Assembly (NCBI RefSeq): GCF_000367345.1
Contig: NZ_BARE01000032.1
Coordinates: forward strand, 1-64,000
Origin: Sphingobium xenophagum NBRC 107872
Lineage (GTDB): Bacteria; Pseudomonadota; Alphaproteobacteria; Sphingomonadales; Sphingomonadaceae
Reading direction: 5' to 3'
DNA length: 64,000 bases
A program made the position numbers and the translations under genes. Positions 8,431 through 16,421 of the stretch are shown here, piece after piece (the stretch's first letter is position 1; each line of letters opens with the position of its first letter). Under the pieces are notes generated by a model, which ran no database searches, was not told where the DNA came from, and was given only the letters and a program-made list of their open reading frames with translations.

Positions 8431-10421
8431 TGTTTCAGGGTCTCTTCATCGATGGCTTCGCCGGCGGCGGCGGAGCAAGCACTGGCATTGCTCAGGCGAT
8501 CGGCCGCGAGGTGGATATCGCCGTCAATCACAGCGAGACGGCTATCGCCATCCACAAGGCGAACCATCCCGGCACCGAACATTTCTGTCAGGACATCAAA
8601 GCGCTCTGGCCGTTGGCCGCCACGAAGATGCGGCCGGTTTCTGGCGCGTGGTTCAGTCCTGATTGCAAGGAATTCAGCAAGGCGAAGGGCGGGCCGGTCA
8701 AGGATCGATCGATCCGGGCGCTGTGTTGGGAAGTCGTCGCCTGGCTCAAAGAGGTCCGGCCGACCGTCGGCTATCTGGAGAACGTCGAAGAGTTTGAATA
8801 TGCCGCGCCGCTCGACGATGAGGGCTTTCCAATCAAGGGGCAGGAGGGGCGCGAGTTCAAGCGCTTCGTGAAGGCGATCCGGGCGCTGGGCTATAAGGTG
8901 GCCCACAAGATCCTGCGCGCGTGCGACTATGGCGCGCCGACCAGCCGGAAGCGGCTCTACATGATCATGCGCTGCGATGGTCTGCCCATCATCTGGCCGA
9001 AGCCCACGCATGGGCGAGCGGATTCGCCGGGAGTGAAGAGCGGCAAGCTGCTGCCCTATCGCACGGCGGCTGAGTGCATCGACTGGTCTATTCCTTGCCC
9101 CTCGATCTTTGGGCGCAAGAAGGATTTGGCTGACAGCACCATGCGGCGGATCGCGCATGGCGTGATGCGCTATGTCGTGAACGCGGCCAAGCCCTTCATT
9201 GTCGGAACCGCTTTCACCAATACGCGCGCGGCGCGGGTCTTTGACCCGCAGGATCCAGTGCGGACAGTCACGACGCAGCCTGAGTATGGTGTGGTTGATG
9301 CTGTCTTGGCTCCGCACGTCACCAAATTCTACAGCACTGGCATTGGCTCGCCGATGGATGAGGCGATGCCGACCGTCACGGCCAATGGCCAATCTGCGCG
9401 ACCGGCCGGGGCAACACCGCTTGGTCGGGCGGAGGCGGTGCTGGTCCCGCACATCATGACCAATCGCAACGCGCAAAAGCCTTTCACGGCAGCCGACGAG
9501 CCGACCCACACTATCACGGCGGGCGGAGCGCATCAGAACGTCGTGCAAGCTGCGCTGGTGACCTATGGCCAGCACGGCGGCCACAATCGCCCGGTGGATG
9601 AGCCTCACCACACCGTTGCCGCATCAAAGAAGGATACGAATGGTGTCATTGGCGCGACATTGATTGGTGTCGGGGGGCGGCGCGGCCAAAGCCCGCCAAT
9701 GTCGTTGGTTGGCCCGTATCCGACCACGACGGCAAAAGCCGATGCCGCCGTTGCCACGGCTTTCCTCTCGCATTTCTATTCCAGCGGTGGAGGGGAGGGC
9801 CGACCCGACACCCCAGCCAAGACGATCACAGCCGATGGTCAGCACCACGCCATCGTCACCGCCCATATCGAGCAGGCAAATGGCGGGCCACGCAACACCC
9901 ACTCTGCCGGGCGAGATGCACGACGGCCGCTATCGACTGCCACGACGACAGGATCGCAGCAGCGCATTGTTGAGACGATGCTGGTCGAGGAGGGGGATTT
10001 ACCGCCTGAGTTGATGGCCAGCGCGGTCAAGGTCGCGTCGTTCCTCGTGAAATATTACGCGACGGATGGCGAGAACGAAGCATCTCAAAGCCAGCCTGTC
10101 GACCGGCCACTCGACACGATCACGACAAAGGCCCGCTTTGCCGTCGTCACGGTGACGATCGACGCGGTCACCTACATCATCGTCGATATCGGCCTGCGGA
10201 TGCTCAAGCCGCGCGAGCTGGCCCGCGCCCAAGGCTTTCCCGACAGCTACGTCCTCAATCCTGAGTGCTGGTACACGACGGAGAAGGGCAACCGGAAGTT
10301 TGGGGCGCTGCCGATCGCCATGCAGATCAGCGCGATCGGGAATAGCGTCTGCCCGCCAGTGGCGAGGGCATTGGTGGCGGCGAACCAGCCGGGGCTTCCG
10401 GTGATGGAGATGGCGGCGTGA
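8430..10421 (+). CDS. C5-cytosine DNA methyltransferase with repeat-rich target region
   Basis: 663 aa. Motif I FIDGFAGGGGAS is at residues 6-17. The catalytic-loop region is SPDCKEFSKAKG (76-87), with SPDC in place of the usual PC/PPC and Cys79 as nucleophile. Motif VI ENV is at 117-119, then TSRKRLYMI, motif IX RELARAQGFP and motif X GNSVCPPVARAL near the C-terminus. Between about residues 245 and 590 lie six or seven degenerate repeats of a P-x-x-T-I-T...H.A-V-V-x-A/T pattern (for example PVDRPLDTITTKARFAVV). Likely roles: protection of phage DNA from host restriction, or epigenetic control. Specificity cannot be read from sequence. Confidence 0.9.
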   Translation: MFQGLFIDGFAGGGGASTGIAQAIGREVDIAVNHSETAIAIHKANHPGTEHFCQDIKALWPLAATKMRPVSGAWFSPDCKEFSKAKGGPVKDRSIRALCWEVVAWLKEVRPTVGYLENVEEFEYAAPLDDEGFPIKGQEGREFKRFVKAIRALGYKVAHKILRACDYGAPTSRKRLYMIMRCDGLPIIWPKPTHGRADSPGVKSGKLLPYRTAAECIDWSIPCPSIFGRKKDLADSTMRRIAHGVMRYVVNAAKPFIVGTAFTNTRAARVFDPQDPVRTVTTQPEYGVVDAVLAPHVTKFYSTGIGSPMDEAMPTVTANGQSARPAGATPLGRAEAVLVPHIMTNRNAQKPFTAADEPTHTITAGGAHQNVVQAALVTYGQHGGHNRPVDEPHHTVAASKKDTNGVIGATLIGVGGRRGQSPPMSLVGPYPTTTAKADAAVATAFLSHFYSSGGGEGRPDTPAKTITADGQHHAIVTAHIEQANGGPRNTHSAGRDARRPLSTATTTGSQQRIVETMLVEEGDLPPELMASAVKVASFLVKYYATDGENEASQSQPVDRPLDTITTKARFAVVTVTIDAVTYIIVDIGLRMLKPRELARAQGFPDSYVLNPECWYTTEKGNRKFGALPIAMQISAIGNSVCPPVARALVAANQPGLPVMEMAA

Positions 10422-11665
10422 TCCAGCTCGATCGCCTTTACTCTCTCGGTGCCGGCGAGCCGTCCCGATCCCAGCCCACCCTTTTCACCGGCGACCACCG
10501 CGCGGCCGTTGGTGAATGCGTGGAGCGGACTGTTGCCAACCTCCTCGCCCATGCCACCAGCTACGACCATTGGATCCTTGCCTATTCCGGCGGGAAGGAT
10601 AGCAGTTGCGTTGTTACCGTCATCGTGACGCTGATCCAGTGCGGCGCGATCCCGGCGCCAAAGACGCTCACCGTCATGTATGCTGACACCCGCATGGAAC
10701 TGCCGCCGCTCCAGGCCGCGGCCCGTGTGATGATGGGCCGGCTGCGCGCCATGGGTATCACCGTAATGGAAGTGGTCGCGCCGATGGACGATCGATTCTA
10801 CGTCTATATGTTCGGCCGTGGCGTTCCACCGCCCAGCAACACATTCCGCTGGTGCACGCCGCAGATCAAGGTCGAGCCGATGACGGTTGCGATCGCCGAC
10901 ACCGTTGGCAGGCTGGACGGCAAATGCCTCACCATCACCGGCGTTCGGCGCGGGGAGAGTGATGCGCGCGACGCGCGGATATCGCTCTCCTGCACCCGCA
11001 ATGGCGCAGAATGTGGGCAGGGGTGGTTGCAGACAGACCTGCCCGGCACGCTGACCGACACGTTTGCACCGATCGACCATTGGACCCTGTGCAATGTTTG
11101 GGACTGGCTGAGCGTCTTTGCCCCGTGGGGGGAATTCGGCGCTTGGCCGACGCGGATGATTGCAGAAGGCTATGGCGGCGTCGAGGACATGCGGACCGGC
11201 TGCACCGGCTGCAATCTGATCGCAACTGACGGCGCGTTAGGCGCGGTGCTGAAGCTGGAAGCATGGGATCATCTGTCACCGCTGCTTGGTTTGAAGCGCC
11301 TGTATCTGGAGTTGAAAAAGCCGAAATGGCGGAAGCGCCAGCCGGGCTTCCAGTATCGGAAGGATGGTACGCTCCAATCCAATCAGCAGCGCATGGGGCC
11401 GCTGACATTCGAGGCGCGGCTTATGGGGCTCGATACCGTGCTGCGCATTCAGGACGCCGTGAACAACGCGGCTGAGCGGCTGGGTCGGCCCGGGATGGTG
11501 CTGATCGACGCGGAGGAGGAGGCGCGCATCCGCGAGCTGATAGCCGCCAAAACATGGCCGAACGGCTGGAGCGGTGATGAACCAAACGCTGACGTCTGGC
11601 TGGATACCGTGAATAATGACGGATCTGTCCAGCCGATCCTATTCCGGGAGCTTGTCGGGCAATGA
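10418..11665 (+). CDS. DndC-like PAPS reductase family protein
   Basis: 415 aa. The ATP-pyrophosphatase loop SGGKDSS is at about residues 57-63. RWCTPQIKVEP, GVRRGESDARD and the cysteine pair in MRTGCTGCNL follow in the order seen in PAPS reductase/DndC-type proteins. DndC activates a substrate with ATP during DNA phosphorothioation; other phage members are unassigned. No dndB/D/E homologue or cysteine desulfurase is near, so a complete Dnd system is absent. It overlaps the methyltransferase stop (ATGA at 10418-10421), which makes a DNA- or nucleotide-modifying role the best guess. Longer than PAPS reductases (about 240 aa) and shorter than typical DndC (about 500 aa). Confidence 0.82.
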   Translation: MIQLDRLYSLGAGEPSRSQPTLFTGDHRAAVGECVERTVANLLAHATSYDHWILAYSGGKDSSCVVTVIVTLIQCGAIPAPKTLTVMYADTRMELPPLQAAARVMMGRLRAMGITVMEVVAPMDDRFYVYMFGRGVPPPSNTFRWCTPQIKVEPMTVAIADTVGRLDGKCLTITGVRRGESDARDARISLSCTRNGAECGQGWLQTDLPGTLTDTFAPIDHWTLCNVWDWLSVFAPWGEFGAWPTRMIAEGYGGVEDMRTGCTGCNLIATDGALGAVLKLEAWDHLSPLLGLKRLYLELKKPKWRKRQPGFQYRKDGTLQSNQQRMGPLTFEARLMGLDTVLRIQDAVNNAAERLGRPGMVLIDAEEEARIRELIAAKTWPNGWSGDEPNADVWLDTVNNDGSVQPILFRELVGQ

Positions 11666-12093
11666 TTCCCCACATCTGCACATTCAGCGAGCCAGAGGAC
11701 TATCGCATCACAGACGGCACGACGGTCTGGCATTTCGATTGGAGCGAGCGGTTCGGACCGAGCCTGACCAATGGCAAAGGCGATATTCTATCCCGTCCGT
11801 GGCCGGGCCAGCGATCGCCCTTCTGGCGTTGCTTCGGTCTCTGGTCCAACCAGGGCAAGCGCTGGGAGCCATCAGGAACGAAAGGCGTCCGCCTCGCGAT
11901 CTGGACCGAACCGCCAGCCGCACGGTACGTGATGGATGTGCGCGGCGTCATCATTGAGACGCACGAGCCCGAGTTTTTCGACGATCGGTATTCGCCGCGC
12001 ATCTATGTCGACCAGGCAGGCCAACCTTACGACTTTCCGAAGAAGCGCAAGCGGGATGCGCAGATCATCAAACTGCTTCGAGGTTCGCAATGA
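11662..12093 (+). CDS. hypothetical phage protein (143 aa)
   Basis: 143 aa, not recognised. Tryptophan-rich (WHFDWSERFGP, WPGQRSPFWRCFGLW), soluble, with a basic C-terminus (KKRKRD). It overlaps both neighbours by 4 bp and so belongs to the coupled left-end cassette. No catalytic motif seen. Confidence 0.7.
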   Translation: MIPHICTFSEPEDYRITDGTTVWHFDWSERFGPSLTNGKGDILSRPWPGQRSPFWRCFGLWSNQGKRWEPSGTKGVRLAIWTEPPAARYVMDVRGVIIETHEPEFFDDRYSPRIYVDQAGQPYDFPKKRKRDAQIIKLLRGSQ

Positions 12094-12668
12094 ACGCACC
12101 GCTTCCCCTCGACCTGTTCGGCCATGAAACCATGCAACGCGACGCGATATTCGTGAGCGGCGACCGCATCGAGCTAAGCCGCCGCTGGGGACCAGGCCCG
12201 ATCGCGTGCGTGATCGGCTGCAATCCCTCGATGGCGGACGCCCTGAAGGACGATCCGACCTCGCTATGGTGGAACGCCTGGTTCCAGCTGTTCGGCTTTG
12301 GCGGCTATCGTGCAGTCAACCTCTACCCCTTCTGTACGTCCAGCCCGGCCGAGTGCCGCAAGCGCGCCGAATGGCACAAGACGGACGACTGGTTCGCGCG
12401 CGATCAGATGATCATGACCAACCTTCCGCACGTCGCGAAGGTGGCCAAGGAAGCAGACCAGGTCTTCGTCTGCTGGGGCAACATCGCGTGGGACGACATG
12501 TGGATCGAGCATGTCATCGAGGCGATACAGGGCGACGAAGAGCCGTATCCCGACTTGTGGTGCTGGGGCAAGACGAAGAGCGGAGCGCCCACGCACCCGA
12601 TGGCGCGGGGCAAGCACCGCATCCCGCGCGATCAGAAGCCGATCCTTTGGAGGGCTACTAGCCCTTGA
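12090..12668 (+). CDS. DUF1643 domain protein
   Basis: 192 aa. The family core is CVIGCNPSMADALKDDPTS (about residues 34-52), followed by NLYPFCTSSP and a long C-terminal part with FVCWGN. DUF1643 proteins are widespread in phages and mobile elements; function unknown. Coupled to the upstream gene (ATGA overlap) and last clear member of the left-end cassette. Confidence 0.85.
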   Translation: MNAPLPLDLFGHETMQRDAIFVSGDRIELSRRWGPGPIACVIGCNPSMADALKDDPTSLWWNAWFQLFGFGGYRAVNLYPFCTSSPAECRKRAEWHKTDDWFARDQMIMTNLPHVAKVAKEADQVFVCWGNIAWDDMWIEHVIEAIQGDEEPYPDLWCWGKTKSGAPTHPMARGKHRIPRDQKPILWRATSP

Positions 12669-12699
12669 CCGAATCACCCTCCCACGCGACGATCACGCT

Positions 12700-12849
12700 A
12701 TGGAAGACCGCGAAATTGAAGCTGAATTGTCTACGTTGAGTGATGATGACCTGACGAAGGTCTGGCTCAGTGCAACTGATCCAGAACATCCGACCCGGCG
12801 TGAGGAACTCGCTTTGAGGATGATGGAGCTTCGAAACATAGATTTCTAA
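12700..12849 (+). CDS. small acidic hypothetical protein (49 aa)
   Basis: 49 aa: MEDREIEAELSTLSDDDLTK then a short basic/acidic helix. No ribosome binding site is obvious, but composition is protein-like and acidic. The stop overlaps the end of the convergent SRAP gene by 4 bp. Could be a real last gene of the cassette or a chance frame. Confidence 0.4.
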   Translation: MEDREIEAELSTLSDDDLTKVWLSATDPEHPTRREELALRMMELRNIDF

Positions 12850-13475
12850 GGCATCCCCTTAGGCCGGAACCAGGGTGCGTCAGTCGCGTCAACAATCATG
12901 CGGTCTGCCGAATAGGGCCGGTCGAATTGATAGAGCGCTTCGAGTGGCGCAGTCAGCCAAGCGTTCCAATCCTGTGGATCGAGGATGACCGGCGACCGGT
13001 CGTGGATGTCAGCCAGCTCTGGCGCATTGTGGGTCATCACGCCGGTATAGACCGGGCCCCATTCGTCGCTCTGCGTCCAAAGCCCCGCCCAGGCAAAAAT
13101 CGGCTGATCCTTCACGCTGAGCCATGTTTCGGTCATGCGGCCCGGCTCGCCCACAGCCTCCGCGAATCGCGCAGTCGGGATCAGGCAGCGCTGGCGCGGT
13201 TCGGCGGCCCATCGCTTCCAGAATGACCCCAGCTTGTCGAAGCGCGCATTATTGACCGGCTTGGGCTTGAGCGGCTGCCCGCTCTTGCCGCGCAGCGAGA
13301 CCGGGAAGCCCCATGTCATCTGCTCCAATACCAGGCCGTCGCCATCCATGCGCACGACGCTGCCCGGCGATTTGGGATGGACCTCCAATGGCCCCTCATT
13401 GAACCGCGCGCCGATCCGCGCGCCGAACAGTTGCAGCACCTTCTGCGTATCGCCACGTTCAGCCCGATTGCACAT
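12846..13475 (-). CDS. SOS response-associated peptidase (SRAP/YedK/HMCES family)
   Basis: 209 aa from the ATG at 13475, giving the obligatory MCNR start whose Cys2 becomes the catalytic, DNA-crosslinking residue after Met removal. Other SRAP landmarks are present: KPVNNARFDKL, CLIPTARFAEAVGE (with the active-site glutamate) and the histidine in IHDRSPVIL. YedK/HMCES proteins form a covalent link with abasic sites in single-stranded DNA and protect them. A perfect LexA-type site lies 62 bp upstream (13537-13551), fitting the SOS association. Encoded on the opposite strand to the left cassette. Confidence 0.9.
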   Translation of the reverse strand: MCNRAERGDTQKVLQLFGARIGARFNEGPLEVHPKSPGSVVRMDGDGLVLEQMTWGFPVSLRGKSGQPLKPKPVNNARFDKLGSFWKRWAAEPRQRCLIPTARFAEAVGEPGRMTETWLSVKDQPIFAWAGLWTQSDEWGPVYTGVMTHNAPELADIHDRSPVILDPQDWNAWLTAPLEALYQFDRPYSADRMIVDATDAPWFRPKGMP

Positions 13476-13536
13476 GGTCGGGAAGGTGGTTTGCGACAGG
13501 CCGCCTGTCAACGCGCTTGACCCGACTCGCGCCGAT

Positions 13537-13551
13537 GTTCTCATTACGTTC
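13537..13551. promoter_or_regulatory. LexA-type SOS box (GTTC-N7-GTTC)
   Basis: GTTCTCATTACGTTC is a perfect match to the alphaproteobacterial LexA consensus GTTC-N7-GTTC. It lies between the divergent SRAP gene and the 95-aa gene, ending 2 bp before the latter's ATG. TTGACC at about 13517-13522 with TCATTA overlapping the box could be the plus-strand promoter. An 8-base pattern occurs by chance about twice per 64 kb, so the position is what supports it. Confidence 0.65.
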
Positions 13552-13553
13552 TC

Positions 13554-13841
13554 ATGAGCAAGGCCACCATCACCTACGACCCGTTCGTCGTGCGCCAATG
13601 GACGCTTCCCACCGAAGCCTATTCTATTGCGCACCTTTTCAGGGAAGGATTGCTTGGCGAAGCCTATCCCGAAGAGCGCGGGATTTTGCGCATCGATCTG
13701 GAACCGGACGTTCCCGTCGTCCTGCCCGTCGATTGGGTCGACCGGTTGCTGAAGATTGCGCTCGACCGCGGCGCGAAGGATTTTACGGAGCGCCGCCTGT
13801 TCGAGTATATCGCGCATGAAATCGGCAGGATGAAAGCTTAG
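13554..13841 (+). CDS. hypothetical protein under LexA box (95 aa)
   Basis: 95 aa, soluble, not recognised (MSKATITYDPFVVRQW at start, GRMKA at end). The ATG directly follows the LexA box, leaving almost no leader, so the mRNA is probably leaderless. Together with the divergent SRAP gene it looks like a small SOS-induced pair. Confidence 0.65.
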   Translation: MSKATITYDPFVVRQWTLPTEAYSIAHLFREGLLGEAYPEERGILRIDLEPDVPVVLPVDWVDRLLKIALDRGAKDFTERRLFEYIAHEIGRMKA

Positions 13842-13999
13842 GCCTCCACCCAGCTTTCAAATTCCACGACCGAACACTGCCCCTGCTGGGGATCTTCGCC
13901 CGTCTGTTCCAGATAGTCGACCATATCGCCAGCCACCGCCAGCACCTCGCGCACATCGCCGCGCGCATTGGTGTAAAGCTGTCCATATTCGATTGTCAT
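13838..13999 (-). CDS. small hypothetical phage protein (53 aa)
   Basis: 53 aa: MTIEYGQLYTNARGDVREVL then an acidic C-terminus ending SWVEA. AGGAG lies 6 nt upstream of the ATG. It is the last gene of the leftward late operon, 9 bp after the SGNH hydrolase stop. Its end overlaps the end of the 95-aa gene by 4 bp. Function unknown. Confidence 0.6.
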   Translation of the reverse strand: MTIEYGQLYTNARGDVREVLAVAGDMVDYLEQTGEDPQQGQCSVVEFESWVEA

Positions 14000-14008
14000 G
14001 CCGCGCTC

Positions 14009-15337
14009 CTATGCTGCCATGTCCAGCTGCACCGGCTCTTTCATGAGCAGATACATCGCCGATGTCGGATGCAGCCCGTCCACGCTGCCGGGCGATCCGC
14101 CGATCTGGGCGATCCGATCGGTCAATGTTGCGTCCGCCATGACGTTGGTCGAGGTATCGACGACGGAAACGATGCCATGCGTCCCGATCGCCGCGACCAG
14201 GCCGTTGTTGACGTCAGTCCGGCCGCCCACATCGTTCACCGCGTAATTGCCCACCGGCACCTGCGATGCCGGCGCATTGGCATAGCTGCCGGCCGACACG
14301 CGCGGCGTCATCTTGATCGGGTGGATTTTGGCGTTCGGGTTCACGGCCAGTATCTGGTCGTACATGGTCATGCGATCGGCAAGGATTTGCGCGGCCGTCC
14401 GCGCGCTGCCGGTCGACGTGTTGGTGTTGCCCAGATCATTGGTGCCATAGTCGTCATAATAATCGGAAAAATAGGGGTAGAGCAGCACGCGCTTGGCGTT
14501 ACGCGGCACACCGCTGTCCGACATGATGTAGGTCGATACCGACGTCGCAGGGCGCGCGACGGACGTCCATGGCAGGCCGAGCGCAAAGGCCGCCTTGCGC
14601 AGCATGCCGCCCTGGAACTCGCCATCATTCGCGCCAAGCAGTCCTTCGCCCTGCGCATAAGCGATGCTGTTACCGATGAAGAACGGGGTCTTGCCGTGCG
14701 TGTTGGACAGGCCCTTGATAAGGATAGGCATGAAAAGATTGCTGTTGGCCCCGCCGCCCGTGGGCAGGGTAAGCGGTCCTGTTCCCATATGCTGGTCGGT
14801 GCCAGCACCGCTGGTCGGGGAGGTATAGGCACCCTCTCCAGCCACGCTACCAACAGTGCCGTTGAACACGCGAATATCGCCGGTGATATTGTCGCGGTTC
14901 GCGCGAAGCCAGAACATCGTTCCCGCCGGGAAAATGAGCAGGCCAAAATGCGAAGGCAGGATCACGTCGCTTTCGACCCACGCTGCGCCGCCCGCCATGA
15001 TGACACTGCCCGCGCCGGACCATTTGACCTCGACTGTCTGTGTCGGCGCGCCGGGGATTTCCATGCTCACGACCAGCGTCGCGGCGGCGACCGCGCCCGT
15101 CTCGCTGTTGGATGTGCCGACGAAATAGTTGGCATAGACCAGCGTGAGGCCGAAATAAGTACCTTGCCCCATGACATGACGGCTGCGGCACATGAAGCGC
15201 GGGTTTGCCCCGGTTGATCCGGTCGATGTGGCAACCTCACCGCGCGTCGCGGCGGCCATCCATGTCGCGGCAGGTTCAGGCGTGGACGTCCCGGCGAGAA
15301 GCGAACTCACAAACAGCCCGATTCCATACCCGATCAT
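14009..15337 (-). CDS. SGNH/GDSL-like hydrolase, virion or tail-associated
   Basis: 442 aa. Block I appears as IGNS (residues 221-224, Asn in place of the usual Asp of GDS). Block III is GTND (298-301) and block V is DGLHP (420-424), giving a complete Ser/Gly/Asn/His set. The N-terminal 200 residues are beta-rich and could be a carbohydrate-binding or virion-attachment part. Such phage esterases remove acetyl groups from capsule or LPS sugars. The position after the lysis genes, overlapping the Rz stop by 4 bp, is unusual for a tail gene but it is co-transcribed with late genes. Confidence 0.7.
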   Translation of the reverse strand: MIGYGIGLFVSSLLAGTSTPEPAATWMAAATRGEVATSTGSTGANPRFMCRSRHVMGQGTYFGLTLVYANYFVGTSNSETGAVAAATLVVSMEIPGAPTQTVEVKWSGAGSVIMAGGAAWVESDVILPSHFGLLIFPAGTMFWLRANRDNITGDIRVFNGTVGSVAGEGAYTSPTSGAGTDQHMGTGPLTLPTGGGANSNLFMPILIKGLSNTHGKTPFFIGNSIAYAQGEGLLGANDGEFQGGMLRKAAFALGLPWTSVARPATSVSTYIMSDSGVPRNAKRVLLYPYFSDYYDDYGTNDLGNTNTSTGSARTAAQILADRMTMYDQILAVNPNAKIHPIKMTPRVSAGSYANAPASQVPVGNYAVNDVGGRTDVNNGLVAAIGTHGIVSVVDTSTNVMADATLTDRIAQIGGSPGSVDGLHPTSAMYLLMKEPVQLDMAA

Positions 15338-15831
15338 GGCGCGGCCTCCAGCGCCTGCGCCAGGCTGTCATATTGCGCGTAGCAGGCCTTTACTTCGGCG
15401 CGGATTTCGTCGGCTCTGGCAGCTTCCCCGACAAGAAATTCCGCATCGTCGGCAAAAAGGGCCGATCCAGTACAGCCGGGTCCATCTTCCGGAACGGCTG
15501 CGCCTTGGGTGGCGGAGGCGGTGGGGCGACGCGGACGCGTGTGCAGCTCGGCAAGAGCAGCATCGCGATCAGCGCGCATATCGGCAATTTCATCGGCCTT
15601 GTCCTTCTCGATCCGTTGGGTGTCCTGCAAGTGGCGCTGTTCAAGCGACCGATAGCGGCCATTGGCGGCGGCGGATTCGGCATTCATCCGCTTGACGATT
15701 TCGCGCTCATCCTTCAGCGCACGCTGGCTACTGCTCAGGCGGAATGTCTGGATGGTGGCGAAGATCGCCAGCGCGGCGATCACAACCCCGGCGCCGATGA
15801 TCGCGGCCTGCTGGATGCGGGAGAGGATCAC
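15334..15831 (-). CDS. Rz-like inner-membrane spanin
   Basis: 165 aa from a GTG at 15831 that overlaps the endolysin stop (GTGA). One N-terminal membrane segment (about residues 8-28, AAIIGAGVVIAALAIF) is followed by a charged coiled coil (RALKDEREIVKRMNAESA and beyond) in the periplasm, the i-spanin plan. An open frame extends upstream but only through the endolysin gene. It contains the Rz1-like gene in another frame. Spanins fuse inner and outer membranes in the last lysis step. Confidence 0.85.
   Translation of the reverse strand: MILSRIQQAAIIGAGVVIAALAIFATIQTFRLSSSQRALKDEREIVKRMNAESAAANGRYRSLEQRHLQDTQRIEKDKADEIADMRADRDAALAELHTRPRRPTASATQGAAVPEDGPGCTGSALFADDAEFLVGEAARADEIRAEVKACYAQYDSLAQALEAAP
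15390..15593 (-). CDS. Rz1-like outer-membrane lipoprotein, nested in Rz
   Basis: 67 aa from the ATG at 15593, entirely inside the Rz gene in another frame. It has a signal peptide with lipobox LLPSC (cysteine about residue 18) and then a proline run (APPPPPPKAQP), the classic o-spanin features. AAGG lies about 6 nt before the start. The nested arrangement is the same as lambda Rz/Rz1. A longer in-frame upstream ATG exists but would spoil the signal peptide. Confidence 0.8.
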   Translation of the reverse strand: MKLPICALIAMLLLPSCTRVRVAPPPPPPKAQPFRKMDPAVLDRPFLPTMRNFLSGKLPEPTKSAPK

Positions 15832-16421
15832 GGCTTTGCCGCCTTGCACTTGGCACGATCGACATTGCCGACCCGGTGCGCCTTCCACCCTTTCAGGAAC
15901 ACGCGGAGGCGCGGATTGACGCGGGCAAGACGATCATACTCTGCTGACTGCTGCGCATCGAGACGATCGAGCGTCGCAACGCACAGGGGGGCCGCCCCGA
16001 AGGTGGCCTGACAGTCGCCATAAGCCTTGATCGTCGCAGGGCCGACGCGACCATCTGCGACCAGCCGGGTTCCGCAAAGGGCGTTGATCGACTGCTGAAA
16101 CCATCGGGAGGGGCGCGCCCGTCCCATGTTCACCGTGGTATCGAACAATTCTTCCGTCACGGCGGCATCGATCGAGATCAGCGGGGCATAGCCCGGCCCA
16201 ACGAGGTAGCGATGATAATAGACATTCTCGGCCACGCTCCGTGGCAGCGTCCGCATCGGGCCGGAATAGCCTTCTTGCCGGGCCACCTGTTCAGTGATCC
16301 CCATGTTGGTCTTTCCGCCGGGGTCGTTGGGATGATCGACATAGCCGCCCTCTACAGCGATGACAGAGGCGATCATGGCAATGGCGGCGGCGGCAATGCC
16401 ACCCTGCTTTTTACTCGCCAT
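15828..16421 (-). CDS. SAR-type endolysin, glycoside hydrolase 108 family
   Basis: 197 aa. The start at 16421 (MASKKQGG) has AGGAG 7 nt upstream. A weakly hydrophobic Ala/Gly-rich segment (about 8-22) precedes the catalytic signature EGGYVDHPNDPGGKTNMGIT, with Glu24 as catalytic acid, as in GH108/ZliS lysozymes. The N-terminal segment next to the active site suggests a signal-anchor-release endolysin, exported by Sec and activated when the membrane is depolarised. Overlaps the holin stop by 11 bp and is followed by Rz. Confidence 0.87.
   Translation of the reverse strand: MASKKQGGIAAAAIAMIASVIAVEGGYVDHPNDPGGKTNMGITEQVARQEGYSGPMRTLPRSVAENVYYHRYLVGPGYAPLISIDAAVTEELFDTTVNMGRARPSRWFQQSINALCGTRLVADGRVGPATIKAYGDCQATFGAAPLCVATLDRLDAQQSAEYDRLARVNPRLRVFLKGWKAHRVGNVDRAKCKAAKP

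Noticed and set aside
10418..11665. Complete Dnd phosphorothioation system
   Set aside because: Only the DndC-like protein is present; no DndB, DndD, DndE or desulfurase genes nearby.
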